DNA from: Haemaphysalis longicornis
Lineage: Eukaryota > Arthropoda > Arachnida > Ixodida > Ixodidae
Assembly (NCBI GenBank): GCA_013339765.2
Contig: CM023454.1
Span: forward strand, 38,956,950 to 39,020,949
Direction of reading: 5' to 3'
DNA length: 64,000 bases
The notes under the pieces are model-generated. The model ran no database searches. It saw only the letters and a list, made by a program, of their open reading frames with translations, and was not told where the DNA came from. How positions within the stretch are numbered: position 1 is the first letter of the stretch; every line of letters starts with the position of its first letter. This document shows positions 1-11,516 of this stretch, one piece after another. The position numbers and the translations under genes are program-made.

Positions 1-1541
1 ACACAGTCATCAAATCTCTAAGACCCCAATGCGCGAGCTGCACGCTCTGCGACCTTGTTTAACTGTTCATTTCAAAAGGCGTTTGAGTCTGTAATCTGTC
101 CAACAGGACCCTAATCTAGCAGTTATAAATCATGCCGTTTGAATGCGGCGTATGCTTGCGGTGGCAGTTTTGGTAGATTTCCGAGGAACTATTCACAAGA
201 GCCCTGAATTGAGCCTAAGATCAAAAATTCGTTAACTGAGAATTTACCATGGCAGATGCGCCACATCAGCCATTCCCAACGATCCCTAAGATCATTAATT
301 CCTATTCCGTCTTCCTCCGACGTGGCTGAGTTACGCCGACAATCCGACACCCTCCAAACTACGTTCCAGTTTTAATGGCATTAAAGTGCCGATTTTATCA
401 TATGCCGGGATGCGTATGAGCATACTGCTTCGAATAATTTCAAAGACATTACTGTTCATTATTGTATATGCCGGGCGAAAACTCAACACGAACTCCTCGG
501 GATTTCGCTCAACAAGCTGATACAAGAGGTCAAGGTCTCATAGACTCCAATCGCATCGACGTCGAAAATCATGAGAAATAACAACAAACGCTTCAGAAAG
601 CATCATGAAACCTCGACAAATCATCTTGATGGCAGCACTCGTAATCTCACAAGCTGCATCCTCAGATGGTCTATAACTTCCAAACTGTGGTACCATCACC
701 GAAAGAAATTCATTACCTAACAACGTTACCGACGTTACGGAAGACGTTACCGAAACAACGTTACCAAAGAATGTATGTTGAAGGTTACGTTTATTGAAAA
801 ATATTACACCATATTCCCGCAGGGGAACCCGGAGTACTATGTGAAGCAGCCGTGGGGTAGATTCAAGTTCTGAAGAGATTTCAGGACGTCGTTTTCATTA
901 GGTTGAGATACGTAGCTACCGTTATAATTACCGCTTGGTTTCCTTGGCAAGTACCACACTTTGCGATGAACTCATGGCTGTTTCGCATACTACTCAGGTT
1001 CTCCTACGGGTATATTGTGTAATTTTATTGGGGTGGGGGTTGTTAAAGTGGAGAGGTAATAAAGATAGATAGAGAGACGTTGTTCGTGGTATGAGTTTGT
1101 CTTTATTCAAGCATTATCATCATCCTGTTCAACGTAGGTGACGTGGAGCTGTGGTTGGCGTTTCGCTATGATGATCACCTTGTGGTCTGTGAAATGGAAA
1201 GTCAAGTTCTGTTGAAGTGGATGATTCAAAAAGTCGATGAAGATGAGTTCGATGCACGTTCCCCGGTTGCTTGTGGGCTACTTGTAATCACGGCCTGCGG
1301 AGACTCCCAACGCACGCCGCTGCCGACGACGATAAAACGTCGAAGGCGAGTGACCGGTGCTCGTCTCGTTCTGGCCCAGGAAGACACCGGCAACACTCTC
1401 GCTCAAGGAGCCATAGAAGGGTAAGACACGACACGGCCCAGCCTGCGAAATCGAGGTGTGGATGGCGCAACAACATGGGAGGGACATAGCTCCAACCGTA
1501 AAATGCTTCGAATATAAAAGGGAGGTTCTTGACAGGCACGC
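1..1541. other. no recognisable gene
   Basis: Mixed-composition non-coding DNA. Apart from one interrupted reading frame on the minus strand (331-723), I see only short random open frames, and no repeat or RNA gene I can name. Confidence 0.5.
331..723 (-). pseudogene. unrecognised 130-codon frame broken by one TGA
   Basis: Two open stretches (723-538 and 525-331, reading leftward) lie in the same frame and are separated by a single TGA at 540-538. Together they give about 130 codons. I do not recognise a family. The peptide has mixed hydrophobic and charged character, with no clear membrane segment or metal-binding motif. It could be a decayed exon, part of a transposon protein, or a chance frame. 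Confidence 0.2.
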
Positions 1542-2107
1542 TTGAAAAGGTAAAAAGCCTGACTTTGGACAACGACAGTAAAGATAGTCGACGGGACATG
1601 CGCTCACGTTCAACTAACATTTATTGAGGCATCGTCTCATATTTAGACATGTATTAGGAGCATGTGCACTTTGGTACACTACATGGAACGCATTAAACCG
1701 AGAACATGATCAAAGTGACATTTTGAAAAATTTACACTCACTCGCACGCAAGAGCACAGAAGTATCGCTGACGCACTTTTCCCATTTGTGCTTAATATAA
1801 AACGCTTCCAACAGCTGCCTCGCCACGGTATTGTCACTCCTACCGAGAATCCTAATCTGGTCAAAAAAAGGTCTGCATTTTTTCAAGTAACTGACAGGCC
1901 TGCAAGCTTTGCTATGCGCGGGTAAATGCGCACGCGTAATACTGTGTACCAAACTGCGCGAAGTCTGTAGTGTACCAAAGTTCGCATGCTCCTGATACAT
2001 GTAAAAATATGAGACAATGCCTCAATAAATATTAGTAGAAAGTGAGCGCATGTTCCGTCGTCTACCTTTACTGTCGTTGTCCAAAGTCGCGCCTTTTACC
2101 TTTCCGA
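1542..2107. repeat. inverted repeat, about 142-bp arms around a GIY-YIG remnant
   Basis: The segment 1,542-1,684 recurs as its reverse complement at about 1,966-2,107, with a spacer of about 280 bases. Shared landmarks include the run gactttggacaacgacagta, the phrase catgcgctcac, an AATAAA in each outward direction, and ctttggtacactaca at the inner edges. Scattered substitutions show the arms are old. Penelope-like elements can carry terminal repeats in inverted orientation, and the spacer encodes a Penelope-type GIY-YIG end, so I infer these arms are that element's repeats. Confidence 0.65.
1700..2000 (-). pseudogene. GIY-YIG nuclease C-terminal fragment (Penelope-like element)
   Basis: About 96 codons read leftward from inside the right inverted arm. 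The peptide ends with the pattern found downstream of the GIY-YIG catalytic core in Penelope-like retroelements. It has a spaced His/Cys region (LPAHSKAC, then KKCRPFF), then RILGRSDNTVARQLLEAFYI with the Glu of the LLEAFYI helix, then CVSDTSVLL. The GIY and YIG strands and the reverse transcriptase are missing, so only the last third of the nuclease domain remains. Confidence rests on the ILGRS, EAFYI and CVSDTSV spacing; a search against Penelope proteins would settle it. Confidence 0.55.
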
Positions 2108-2389
2108 GTATAATTCACCAAGTTGCCAAACAGATTTGTTTAATGACAGGCACGGACGTGGTATTCGCTCTGCAGCCAAGCCGCATCGCTCATGCAAATG
2201 CTGGAGACTCTTCAAATGCTCATGCTGCAAAGTTAGGCATAGACTTGTCTCTACATGCAGCAGATCAGCAATGCTAGACCGCCAAATGCGTGCGCCATAA
2301 ATGCGTACTACACGAGTTCGGAAACAAGCGAAAGCAGGAAAGTGGTTCCTACTGTACTCGATCAGACCATTCGTCTACGAGCTGTTTCT

Positions 2390-2658
2390 GGATAGAGAAG
2401 AATGTTCTTGTTAATATACTTGGCGGGGGAAGTAAGACAAGCTTTCGTTGTGAAGCCGTATCCAAACAGCTGAAGCTTCCGGTGGTCGCAGAGGTCAGTC
2501 TGTCAATCAACAAGCATGGTAAACTGAGCGAACATTTAGCCAAAATCGTTATATGGTTCGACGCCTATATCTTAGACGTCGTGAAATTTGTACAAATACG
2601 CCCAAATATCTCTTCATTAGCAGCTGCCCTGCCATTCGTCAAAACGTTAAAAAACTGA
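2390..2658 (+). pseudogene. BEL/Pao aspartic protease remnant
   Basis: The frame reads VNILGGGSKTSF followed by a QLKLPVV stretch. This is the BEL/Pao protease arrangement of an active-site D(T/G)GS loop, then SF and an LGLPVV-like element. The catalytic Asp is replaced by Gly (GGGS), so it is inactive as read. The following segment matches the family's second protease lobe only loosely. It lies directly upstream of the linker and RT pieces in the same orientation. Confidence 0.5.
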
Positions 2659-2939
2659 AAGTAACATTACCGCCATATACAAATTTGGGTTGGGTGTTGA
2701 GACGACAGTATCAGACTATTTATTCGGGCTGATGTACTGTGGCTCATCATGATTCAGAAGTGACCAGAGTTGCCAATTCAAGCCTTAATACCATCAAAGC
2801 GATGTATGGATGGCTACATCAAGGTGCAATGCAATACGTCCCCGCTTTTTTACATCGCGTTTTGGACAGTTATGCGCCAATAGAAAATGAGGCACTTTGG
2901 GGAGATAAGCTGAGATATGGATTTGCAAAATTTTGAAAC

Positions 2940-3720
2940 ACGAGAATACTTGGAGACGCCCACGGACACCACAAGAGCCCAGTAATAAAGAGCTTTGAGT
3001 CCACCATTGCCCAAATAGGCAGATATGTAAAGTTACTTTACCGCGGATGTTTGATCATTAGGCATCATACCGAGAAAATTGATCCGGAGACCTCTGCTGC
3101 TTTAGAGGACTCCTTAAGGAAAACGATTTGCTGTCATCACTTGACAAACCATGCGGCAGGATCTGCTCGTCGGGTATGATTGCGTAGCACAAACGGGCGA
3201 CGTCACGCGTAAAAACAGGCTTTTCAATTACGTGCCCTGCAGGGGAGTTCCCAATGACCGCATTTCACAAAACGTCAGTGGTCTTTCATCGTTCTTCGTC
3301 ATTACGGCAAGCGTTTATCAGAATGATTGGCCAAACAGAGGCGTCAACCTGATTGTATATATTTTAGAACTCCTACTCAGGTTCCGACGGCGCAAAGAAG
3401 TCAGACTCTGTGCGCCTCTTGCAAAGCCGTACTGCAATTCCTATTACAAATGAAAGATAGCGACGTTTTTTGCGTTTTTGGTACTTGAGCGTACTAACAG
3501 CAACTCTCTCAGATAAACTGGAAGAGTGGAGCATGTACCGTGTTCTGTTTGGAGCAACGTCGGCTCCCTTTTTGCCATCTTCTACAATCAGGCACCATCT
3601 CAGCAAGGTTTCAAAAGGAAAGAAAAACAGCAGAACTGTTGAAATAAGTGTTCGGTGTAGAGGATTTGTTCACAGTAGCAGAACTTTACCAACAGGCTAC
3701 ACGCATCTTTATTAAAACTA
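2940..3720 (+). pseudogene. BEL/Pao reverse transcriptase remnant
   Basis: Recognisable RT blocks are spread over frames. ELLLRFRRRK near 3,370 matches the start of the palm. KLEEWSMYRVLFGATSAPF near 3,515-3,575, followed by STIRHHL, is the BEL/Pao block B with its FGATSSPF signature. The catalytic YVDD position reads GVED near 3,655-3,670, so the first of the two metal-binding Asp residues has become Glu. Stops and frameshifts are frequent. The family normally has RT of about 250 residues; most of it is represented here but broken. Confidence 0.65.
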
Positions 3721-3999
3721 ACGAGATCATGGCATACAGACGCAGGCTGATAAAAAAGTGGAACAAGTGGTTTCCTAAAGCGCATAAGTTTATGACAGCA
3801 TTGATAAACAAGTCGCCGCACTAAAAAAAGGGGCAACCAAATCTATCATCAAAGGAGAGAAACGTTTTGGCATTGGTTGCTATGACGACGATGCACTCAA
3901 TGTCACTATGAAGTACACGATATATTTAGTGAAGAAAACACCAGCAAAGTACAGGATTGGGCTTTAGGAAAAAGCCAGAACTCTCGCAAAGATCAGATT

Positions 4000-4390
4000 G
4001 ATATGCACAATAGTTGTCACATGCCAAGTACTGTTTAAATGAGTTTTTGTGGATGCATTACCACGGGGTGTGCCCCTCTCTCCACATTTACGGGTAGGAC
4101 GGTGTAATTGGCCGAAGAATATAACGCTAGAAGACATCAGAATACACCGCAACATTCTTATCGCCATGGAAAACTACCTGGAAGCGTTTTTCCCCTCAAA
4201 CGAGTACTAAAACTTTTAGCGCCAGTTCATTTATTCATTTTTGGTGTACACAAGCTCAGCCAAGACAACGTTTTTTCAAAGTCAAGGGAAGAACCCATTT
4301 GAAGGTTGGCACTACCACAACTAAACTTATTGCAACGGTTGTAGCCGCAGTACGGGGACACACCTTCAAAGGAAGGCTTTGTGTGGCACA
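4000..4390. other. no recognisable feature
   Basis: Non-coding stretch between the BEL/Pao relic and the Ty3 scrap. I see no gene, repeat or terminal motif in it. Confidence 0.4.
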
Positions 4391-4790
4391 GCAACTATTT
4401 TTTTGATGACTTGACTCGTAAATCTCGTAGGAATGGATCGAAGCGAGTAAATGTTCGAACTATTGGTTCCTCATAAGCGTCTGAAAGTCGCCGCATGAAC
4501 CGAGAATCTAAATTTCCCCGGATGCTGATCTCTCGTAATGAATACACAATCGCGGATAGAAGAACCCCGCCGATTCCATAAACGCTCGGTCTTAGGATGA
4601 AGAACTGCTTGGTGAGTGAAGTGTGCTTGAAATGTCCCAACGGGCTGAGACTCAGTCGATACGATGAGATGGAGGATCTTTCCATTGTTCACGCCTTCTC
4701 TTCTGCGCACAACTTGAGCACGTTTTACACGCCAGTTTCCCACCCAACGTTTCAGCCGAAGTTGCAGACGTTGAGTGAGTAAAAAACGTT
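4390..4790 (-). pseudogene. Ty3/gypsy RT thumb and RNase H scrap
   Basis: Read leftward, one frame contains SPLGHFKHTSLTKQFFILRP and then SVYGIGGVLL. This resembles the Ty3 junction where the RT thumb (PVLAHFD-like) meets the RNase H start (DASGYGIGAVLL-like). The catalytic first Asp of RNase H appears lost (RPS in place of TDAS). The downstream part shifts frame. It is a short isolated piece with no LTR seen. Confidence 0.4.
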
Positions 4791-5129
4791 TCTGAATGCC
4801 AGCAACATACGTAATGTCTTCACTACACCCGGACTTAGACACTCGTGGGTCCTGCTGACACTTTACTAATCCACACTTCCGCTACTCACTGCGGGGGTAG
4901 ACAACCTTATCCCCGAAAGGAGGGCGTCGACCCGCAGCTTTCTCTCTTGTGCTGCCGTTCGAGAGCCTTTATGACATCCTGGACTGCTGAGATTTAACTG
5001 TCTTTATCGTAACTGCGTATGGCGCCGTGTAACCACAGCGGAATGTCGGTCCTGATCGAAGCTTCGTCAAGTCGCACTTCACAATCCCATCATAAACAGC
5101 GGCTGGTGCACTGGAGGTATTTCACAACA

Positions 5130-5785
5130 CACACGTGTTGTCCGCATAGAGTTCAAGTTGGCTGTGCTTCATAAGGACTGTGGTCAATATTGAATTCGTC
5201 TGCAGCTGTCTGAATGTAGACGCTTGTTTTTTTATTCAACTGAGGGTGAGGCGGTGCCAGCGCTCTCCTGTTATTCGTATAAAGTTTACTGATACCTTCA
5301 AAGGTATCGTACCTATTCTTTGTCTCCGTCCAACACTCTACAGACGAATTCATTATAGCCGCGCGGCCCCATTCTCGCGCCACTGAATTTGCGGTCTCGT
5401 TGAGGTTGGCAACAGATTCTGACACATCATTCCCAGCGTGAGCGGGGAACCAATTGACTGCTACCCTTACACCCGTCGATGTTCACAGATTCGAGCAGCC
5501 GCCGCGCTCCGCAGCACATCCAGCCTTTGGCAAAGAGACACACTGCCCTTTTGGAGTTACTTTTCACGGTCGTTTTTTCTGTCTGCGATGGCCAGGGTGA
5601 TGGCCAACTCTTGTGCATACTGCGCTTCTCGTGTAACGAAGCTCGGAGCGTTCACAAAGTCTCCCGTCCTTGCATCTGCGACTACCGCTGTAAAGCATCG
5701 GCGGTGGCTGAAATCTGCGGCGTCTACGAATATTGGGCCGGGCACGCTCAGGTGCTGCTCTGAAGGGAGCTTTCGCTGACAATTC
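5130..5785 (-). pseudogene. LINE RNase H domain remnant
   Basis: Reading leftward, PGPIFVDAADFSHRRCFTAV is an RNase H first strand with its catalytic Asp (FVDA). After TREAQYAQELAITLAIAD comes the helix carrying the catalytic Glu. A frameshifted segment follows (AVCLFAKGW). The C-terminal part, NETANSVAREW, then RYDTFEGISKLYTNNRRALA and PPHPQLNK, is typical of the region after RNase H in tick I-clade LINEs. At least two frameshifts break it. It sits 3' of the CR1 insertion and continues the RT found at 8.6-10 kb. Confidence 0.65.
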
Positions 5786-6099
5786 GTATATCCTTGTTGT
5801 CAGTCGGTTTCATGTGCTTGTGTAGAGGATAGACTCTGGTAGCATTCCGGATGCCCGCCGGAATGTGTCGTTCTTCTTTGTTGCTGGGGCTCCGAGTGGT
5901 GGACGTCGTTTTTATTTCGAGGCGCGCAGTGATGGACCTTCCCGTCTTTAGCCCTTAAACCACTTCACCTGATCTACTGCTAAGCTTTTATGATTTGGTC
6001 CAACGTGTTATGGATTCTAAGCTTGAGGTACTTTCCGGTGTTTTGATGTCGAGCACACCGATGGCTGCCTTGTATCAGTTCCCTATTTAAGCGTTCAGG

Positions 6100-7560
6100 C
6101 GGTTACGCTCTTGAAGTAACCAGTTGTGGAAGGCATGTTTGAAAATGAAATAATTCTTATTTCCCTCTTTTGTAAGCGACTGAGAGGCTTCAAATATGTT
6201 TGGTATTTGCGGCCCCATGACTCCATACAGTAGCTTAGACGGCTATGCCCAAATGCGAAATATAGGGTACGCAAGGTGCCGGTGTTGAAACAATCACTGG
6301 CTTTTAGTAACGTGTGGCAGCCATACGGCACCTTCGAGCATGTCTTATCTATATCAGATTGCCAGTTATACCTGTGTCAAAAATGCCAACTAAATATTTA
6401 CACGTGGTTACTCTTTGCAACAGCTTAGACTCAAACTGTAAGTTAAAGGCACAAAACTCGGGCTGTACATTCCTGGAGTGGAACACCATATAATTTGTTT
6501 TGTCGGTAATTACATTTATTTTGTTTAGTTTAAACCGTGAATTAACTATCTGAATCTCTTTATTGATTTCCTATTCGATCTGATTAAGCTGTTTCCAATA
6601 AAAATTAATGCCGTGTCCTCCGCATACATAAGGGATTGGGAAAGTCATTGACGTAGAGTGAAAAAAGACTAGGTCCAAAACTGAGCCATGTGGTACTCCT
6701 GCGACCAGTGACTCAGTAGTGGACACAAAACTATCTATCACTACTCGTTGCTGTCGGTCGGAAAGGTAGCATTTAAGAACTCTATGAATTCTTCCTCTAA
6801 TGACATTATCATACAGTTTAGCTACCAATATGTTGTGGTTGCCTGAGTCAAAGGCCTTGCTTATGCTAAGTAAACTGCTACGGCTAGCTTGTTATCGTTT
6901 AGGACCTGATTAACTTGTTGGGTTAATACCATAACCGCAGAAGTCGTGGATCTGTGTGACCGGAATCCATGTTGGTTTCGGCAAATATGCTGTTTGGCAG
7001 CGAATGATGTAATTTGCGCAGACAGTATCCCTTCAAATATTTTAAACCTCACTTAACACAGATATTAGCTTGTAGATCGAGGGACTGGAGCGGTCACCAT
7101 GTTTGTAAACCGGTACGAGTTGCCCAATTTAAGTTTATTATAATACGTACCACAGTCTTGCCAGTGGCGAAACATATGCAACAGGTTGAATGCCAAAATG
7201 TCAATATTATTTGTTATCACTCATATTGTGTCAATGCCGGCCGCTTTATTGCAATCGCAATTCTTCACCACTGACGAGAGGGGTGGCAGTTCTATTTTAA
7301 ACATGGCAAAGGTATCGCAGACTAGTCTAGAAGGGCTCGTATGACCCGAAGTGTCAGGAAACTGGGTAGCGAAAGACCGCCCAACATCTGCAAAATAGTT
7401 ATTAAAACTATCCACCGTATCCTGCGTGATGACATCGGGCAACACGCGTTCATTGCAATCTAAACCACCTGAATCCCTAACAATCTCCCTGACTCTTTTT
7501 GTGTTGCCTTCAGCTTCATCGACGAGCTTAGTGAAGTATTCTTTTTTCTGCTTCCTCATT
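6100..7560 (-). pseudogene. CR1-type reverse transcriptase remnant
   Basis: Blocks seen leftward: an N-terminal linker (KKEYFTKLVDEAEGNTKRV, then NNYFADVG) and the first RT palm block (QHGFRSHRSTTSAV). Then YLSDRQQRVVI and AGVPHGSVLDLVFF, which is the GVPQGSVLGPLLF motif with changes. The catalytic YADD position reads as a CGGHG-like sequence and is lost. A late C-terminal block (LQKREIRIISF) resembles the LQKRAIRII motif. Frames change several times. Confidence 0.7.
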
Positions 7561-8010
7561 ATGAAAACTGTCTAATTTGTACAAAACGTGAAATGTTTTA
7601 CGTTATATTCAATGTTCGTATTCTGCTTCTATTTTTTTAACCACCAGTCTTTTTGTTTTAGTAACTCCAAAATAGCGGGTGTTACCCAGGGGCAGAGTGG
7701 GTTGATATATTTATTATTCGCTGTAGTGGTGTTTATTAAGGCATAATTTTCACGCGAGCGTATAAAATTTGCGTACTCAGTATTAACACCCTCATCTAGC
7801 GCAGTAATCGATTTGACTCATTTTGTAACGTAATGGCTTGGTAGTGACTTTACCGTAACGATTTTTTAGCTTGGTAGTGAGTCTCCCCTGGGTGGTTTAG
7901 CATTAAGAGGCTAAATTTTAAATGCATCAAAAATGGGCTAGTGGTCTAGCTAGCACACCAGCTTAGGCATCATTATCAACGTCACAGGGGGCCTGGTCAA
8001 TAAGTGTGCT

Positions 8011-8590
8011 TTACGTACTAGTGATACGTTTAGGCTCAGTTATTACATTAGGGATGTTAAGCGATTTTACCAGAAATGAGTATTCATTTGAGGTATCGTT
8101 GCACAAATCAATGTTGAAGTCCCCGAAAACTACTGTTGGTGTGCAGTGCGCGCGGAAAGTTTCTATTAGCAGTGCCTCGAAATATTTAATGACCTTTTCG
8201 ACTGAAGAACCAGGCGGGTGGTACACGACACCAATGGTTGGCCCTTTTTCAATTGTGATAAACAGTGTTTCTATATTTGCACTGGACACACACGTCGCTT
8301 ACATTACACTGCAGGCAATGTTCGCCCGCATAAACAAGGCAACGCCACCCCCCGTGCAACCGAGTTCTGTAGTTGTGATAACTGCCTGTATCCCCACATA
8401 CAAACTGTTTTATCAGATTTCAACCACGTTTCACTCACGACAATAATGTCTAAACAAGCCTCTAAGCGTTCAATAGAAGTACCCAGACTGTGTAAATTCC
8501 GCCGCCAACTTCGCACATCACAGTAAAAAACAGAAAATTTGGCAGTGTTTTGATATTTGAAATCAGTAAGATAAACCATATTGACAAAAT
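8011..8590 (-). pseudogene. CR1-type APE endonuclease remnant
   Basis: Reading leftward: SVFYCDVRSWRRNLHSL (the family's N-rich start of the nuclease), then DIIVVSETWL with the metal-binding Glu, then GVVYHPPGSS and VVFGDFNIDL, whose Asp and Asn near 8,120 are catalytic in APE-type LINE endonucleases. There are frame changes between the first and second halves. The final SDH block is not evident. It lies directly upstream of the RT. Confidence 0.7.
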
Positions 8591-8611
8591 AATGCGCTCT
8601 ACTCATTCTTG

Positions 8612-9990
8612 GTGGTCTTACACAATTTTCTTAAGATCATCTTCCGACCTAATGTGTACAACCGTGCGACCGTCGGGATCGTTTTCCCGTTGCTGGTCTG
8701 GAATCTGATGTTACTCTCTTGCCAAAGTCATGACGTTAGCGGGATAATTAGTAGCTCCGATTTTCTCGGGGAGCAACCCAGACCAGTGCCTTCTAGCCGT
8801 TCTTCTATGGCGACCACCGCTAGCTGTACAGAGGATTCAATGTGGCCATCGCATGCACGCGGCACCCATAGCGTGATGTCGTCCGTATAGATGGTGTGGC
8901 AGACCTCGAGTATTGATTCCAATGGTCTTGCCACTCCAATAATGACTAGATACAAGAGAAGTGGTGATATCACCGATTCTTGGAGGGCACCCACACTTTT
9001 TAGTTTATGTTAGTCCATTGAATGGTCTCCTGCTTCAATAAGTGATGTGCGCCCCGAGATGAAGTCGCGCACATAGTTGTACGTACGCTCCTCCATCCGC
9101 ACAGCGCTGATGTGGAAAAGGATGACAGAGTGTTTCACCTTATCAAAGGCGCTCTGTAAGTCCGATCCCAAAATAGCTTGGTTGGCCCTTGTTCTGTTGA
9201 CATTGACTTCCGACTTGATTTAAAACATGGCGTCCTGTGTGCTTGATTCGCTTCGAAATCCGAGCGTCGAATGGGGGTACAGGTCATTCTCTTCCACGTG
9301 CTCTTGCCATCGATTAATGAGGACGTGCTCAAGCTCCATATCCACCCACGATGTCAGGAAAATTGGTGGTAGGTTTTTGATACCTGGGGTCTTGCCTGTT
9401 TTTTTTATTATTTACAGATACTGCAGGCCCTTCTCGGGCTCATGCAGGAGTGAATACTACAAAATACATCGGCAGAAATGCAACATGCAACTCGAGCACA
9501 CACCAGTGTTGCTTGACGTAATTTTAAAACGTACAGCACACCTACCTGGTGACGTAAATATGCTGACACAATCGGGTGTGGAAAAGAACACAATGATAAT
9601 GTCTTCCACCAATTTTGAAGCAACACTTAAACCAAAGTCAATATTACCAATGCGTTGAGAAAACACTTCTAACGATACAGAGTTCACTGTTGTGGTATGA
9701 GTATCGTCTTTTCTGTTTTCAGTTCTTGGGTAATTTGCCCTCCTTCCAGCACCTGTTCAACATGGCCGGGAGGGTAGCTAACATCGGTTCGTTGTGGCGT
9801 TTGAGCACCGTAATTGTCACCCGGACCGGTCGTGCTGCCGAGTAGCAATTGATATCCTGGATAGAAACAGAGTTCGATCTCTCTATCTAACTCTTCTTGG
9901 CGGGTCCGTGCCGGTCCAGATGTCTTTACTCTGGGAGAGCCGGCAGACACTTGTCGCCGATCTTCTTCAACGTCTTCTCCTGATCAAGCT
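8612..9990 (-). pseudogene. I-clade LINE reverse transcriptase remnant
   Basis: The first block near 9,860-9,700 contains LKTEKTILIPQ, the family's LKTAKVVLIPK step. The reading then jumps over an inserted fragment (9,402-9,690) to a KPGKTPG-like continuation and PPIFLTSW at about 9,400-9,350. The palm follows: ESVISPLLLYLVIIGVA, then HTIYTDDITLWVP at about 8,890, where the catalytic YADD reads YTDD with both Asp residues kept. After SPRKSELLIIP the frame runs to about 8,620, where the CR1 LINE begins. Stops and shifts are present throughout. Confidence 0.7.
9402..9690 (-). mobile_element. CR1/L2-type LINE 3' end fragment inserted in the I-clade RT
   Basis: On the minus strand this piece ends with gagcccgagaagggcctgca, then gtatctgtaaataataaaaa. 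That is a CR1/L2-like 3' end, with a stem-forming GC segment followed by a short AT tail. It splits the I-clade RT between its LIPQ motif and the KPGKTPG-like continuation, so it is a later, 5'-truncated insertion. No coding sequence is recognisable in it. Confidence 0.6.
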
Positions 9991-10417
9991 ATCTGATTGA
10001 CTTGTTCACGACCCTGCTAAGGTTCTCGCGCTGGTGGCATTTATTTTCGGTCTCGTCCAATAGGTCGCGCAGGAACAACCACGTCTTCCCTATTTGATGT
10101 TGACCGTCCACCAAACTACATACCTCCGCCCACTGTTTGCGGCAGAGTGCGGTGCAGTGTTTCTGGATGGCCCTGTTGAGGTCGGTGACCTTTTCCTTGA
10201 GCTTTCTGTTGTGCCATTGCTGCTTCATCTCTTGTGGGCGGATTGCTCCACTCAAACATGTGTGCCAAGCGGTTTTCGATCTTCTCTATTCCTGGTTCTG
10301 TCTCTAACTCCTCGGTAGCTTCCTCAGCGCTATCTATGATCTTGTTCGTCCACGTCTCAATACCCTGAATGTCATCTTCATCCACCAGTAACAGAGTGCG
10401 GTACACGTCCCCATCCG

Positions 10418-11145
10418 TTAGCTTGTGGATGCGTTTCTTGATTGGGGTTTAGTTAACGGGACCCGTATTTCGATAACGTAATGGTCGCTAGCCAGGTTGA
10501 GGCCCGTAATGGTACATGTCGGGAACTCGCTCTTGCGCTTCACCCGGACGAACGTAAGGTCTGGTGTAGTATCTCGATCTCTTTTGGAGCCGATACGTGT
10601 TGGGTGTGCGGGGTACGTGATCAGGGTGAAGTTTTCTTCCTGGGTGCCTTCCAGGAGATTGCTACCCTTGATAAGGTTCGCATCGAGGTCCCCAATTTTT
10701 TGTGAAGAGCGGTAAAATCTCCGCATACTAGAGGTTGCCATTGAGACCTGCTTCTTGTTGATGTTACACATGAGCGCCTTGAAATGCTTTTTTAGGTAGC
10801 TTGGTGTACTGTAGATGTTTGTGATGTATAAGCTCTATTTTATTTTCTTGCCTGTTACTACTTCCGTGATGATGTGCTCAACCATCGACTCCATTAGACC
10901 TTCCCTGTTTTGGTGACATAACCCCTTTATGTATAAGGTAGAAAGCTATATACCAGGGCCGTTGGGTGCTCGGTTTGGAGGGCAGGCGTGTGCCTTGTGA
11001 ACAAGAAATCACACATTTTCATTCGCTATTTCCTGCATTACAATTAAACCAGGCTTTCTCTCTGCCATCTTGGTAAGGACTTGGAGTATAGCTTTCTTGC
11101 TGTCGAAACCGGGGTAGTTCCACTTCCACATGAGAAGAAACTTGT
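10418..11145 (-). pseudogene. I-clade LINE APE endonuclease remnant
   Basis: Reading leftward: WKWNYPGFDSKKAILQVL (start of the nuclease), KPGLIVMQE with the metal-binding Glu, IYSTPSYLKK, then KGSNLLEGTQEENFTLI and TTPDLTFV. The end is LASDHYVIEI, the conserved SDH active-site block near 10,489. This is the full order of an APE endonuclease of a tick I-type LINE. An in-frame stop follows the Glu block, and another frame change lies near 10.8 kb. Confidence 0.7.
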
Positions 11146-11516
11146 TATTCACTGTGCCTGTAGTGATCCCGTTTAATATAGAATGTTACGGCTAATTTCG
11201 TCGTTGGTTGTACGGCAACGACATGTGCTGTGCACGCATTTTTGAACGGCTGCGTTTACGCTCTGTTGTGTGGCAGCCATGTCAGTTTTCTCTATAGCTG
11301 CAGCGATGCTCGTTTGTGTGATGGCTTCAGGCTGGTACCGTGTCTTCCAGCTTGTCAACTCTATCAATATGTTTCCGTTTATTGAGTTTCTCAATGGCCC
11401 TTCTCTTGGGCAACTGCTGCGAGGCTGCCGTTTGCTGTGGTTGACCTTCACTGGCACTGCTGTCTTCTTCCATCGGTTCTGCTTGTTGCTCCTCGCAGCT
11501 TCTGCTGTTGCTGCGG

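Larger units (their letters stand above)
2380..4000 (+). mobile_element. BEL/Pao retrotransposon relic (PR to RT)
   Basis: A + strand remnant retains, in order, a protease-like segment, the protease-RT linker and the palm of the reverse transcriptase, spread over all three frames with stops. No LTR pair was found for it. The left side abuts the inverted-repeat block and the right side fades into unrecognised sequence near 4.0 kb. Weak RT-connection similarity continues to about 3,960. Confidence 0.6.
5990..8610 (-). mobile_element. CR1/Jockey-type LINE nested in the I-clade LINE
   Basis: Endonuclease (8,590-8,011) and reverse transcriptase (7,560-6,100) lie in order on the minus strand with no RNase H, as expected for CR1/L2/Jockey-type LINEs. 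The 5' edge abuts the end of the I-clade RT at about 8,610. The I-clade RNase H resumes at or below about 5,990, so this element most simply interrupts the older LINE. No A-rich or short tandem 3' tail is visible, so the 3' end may be eroded. All domains are broken by stops. Confidence 0.65.
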
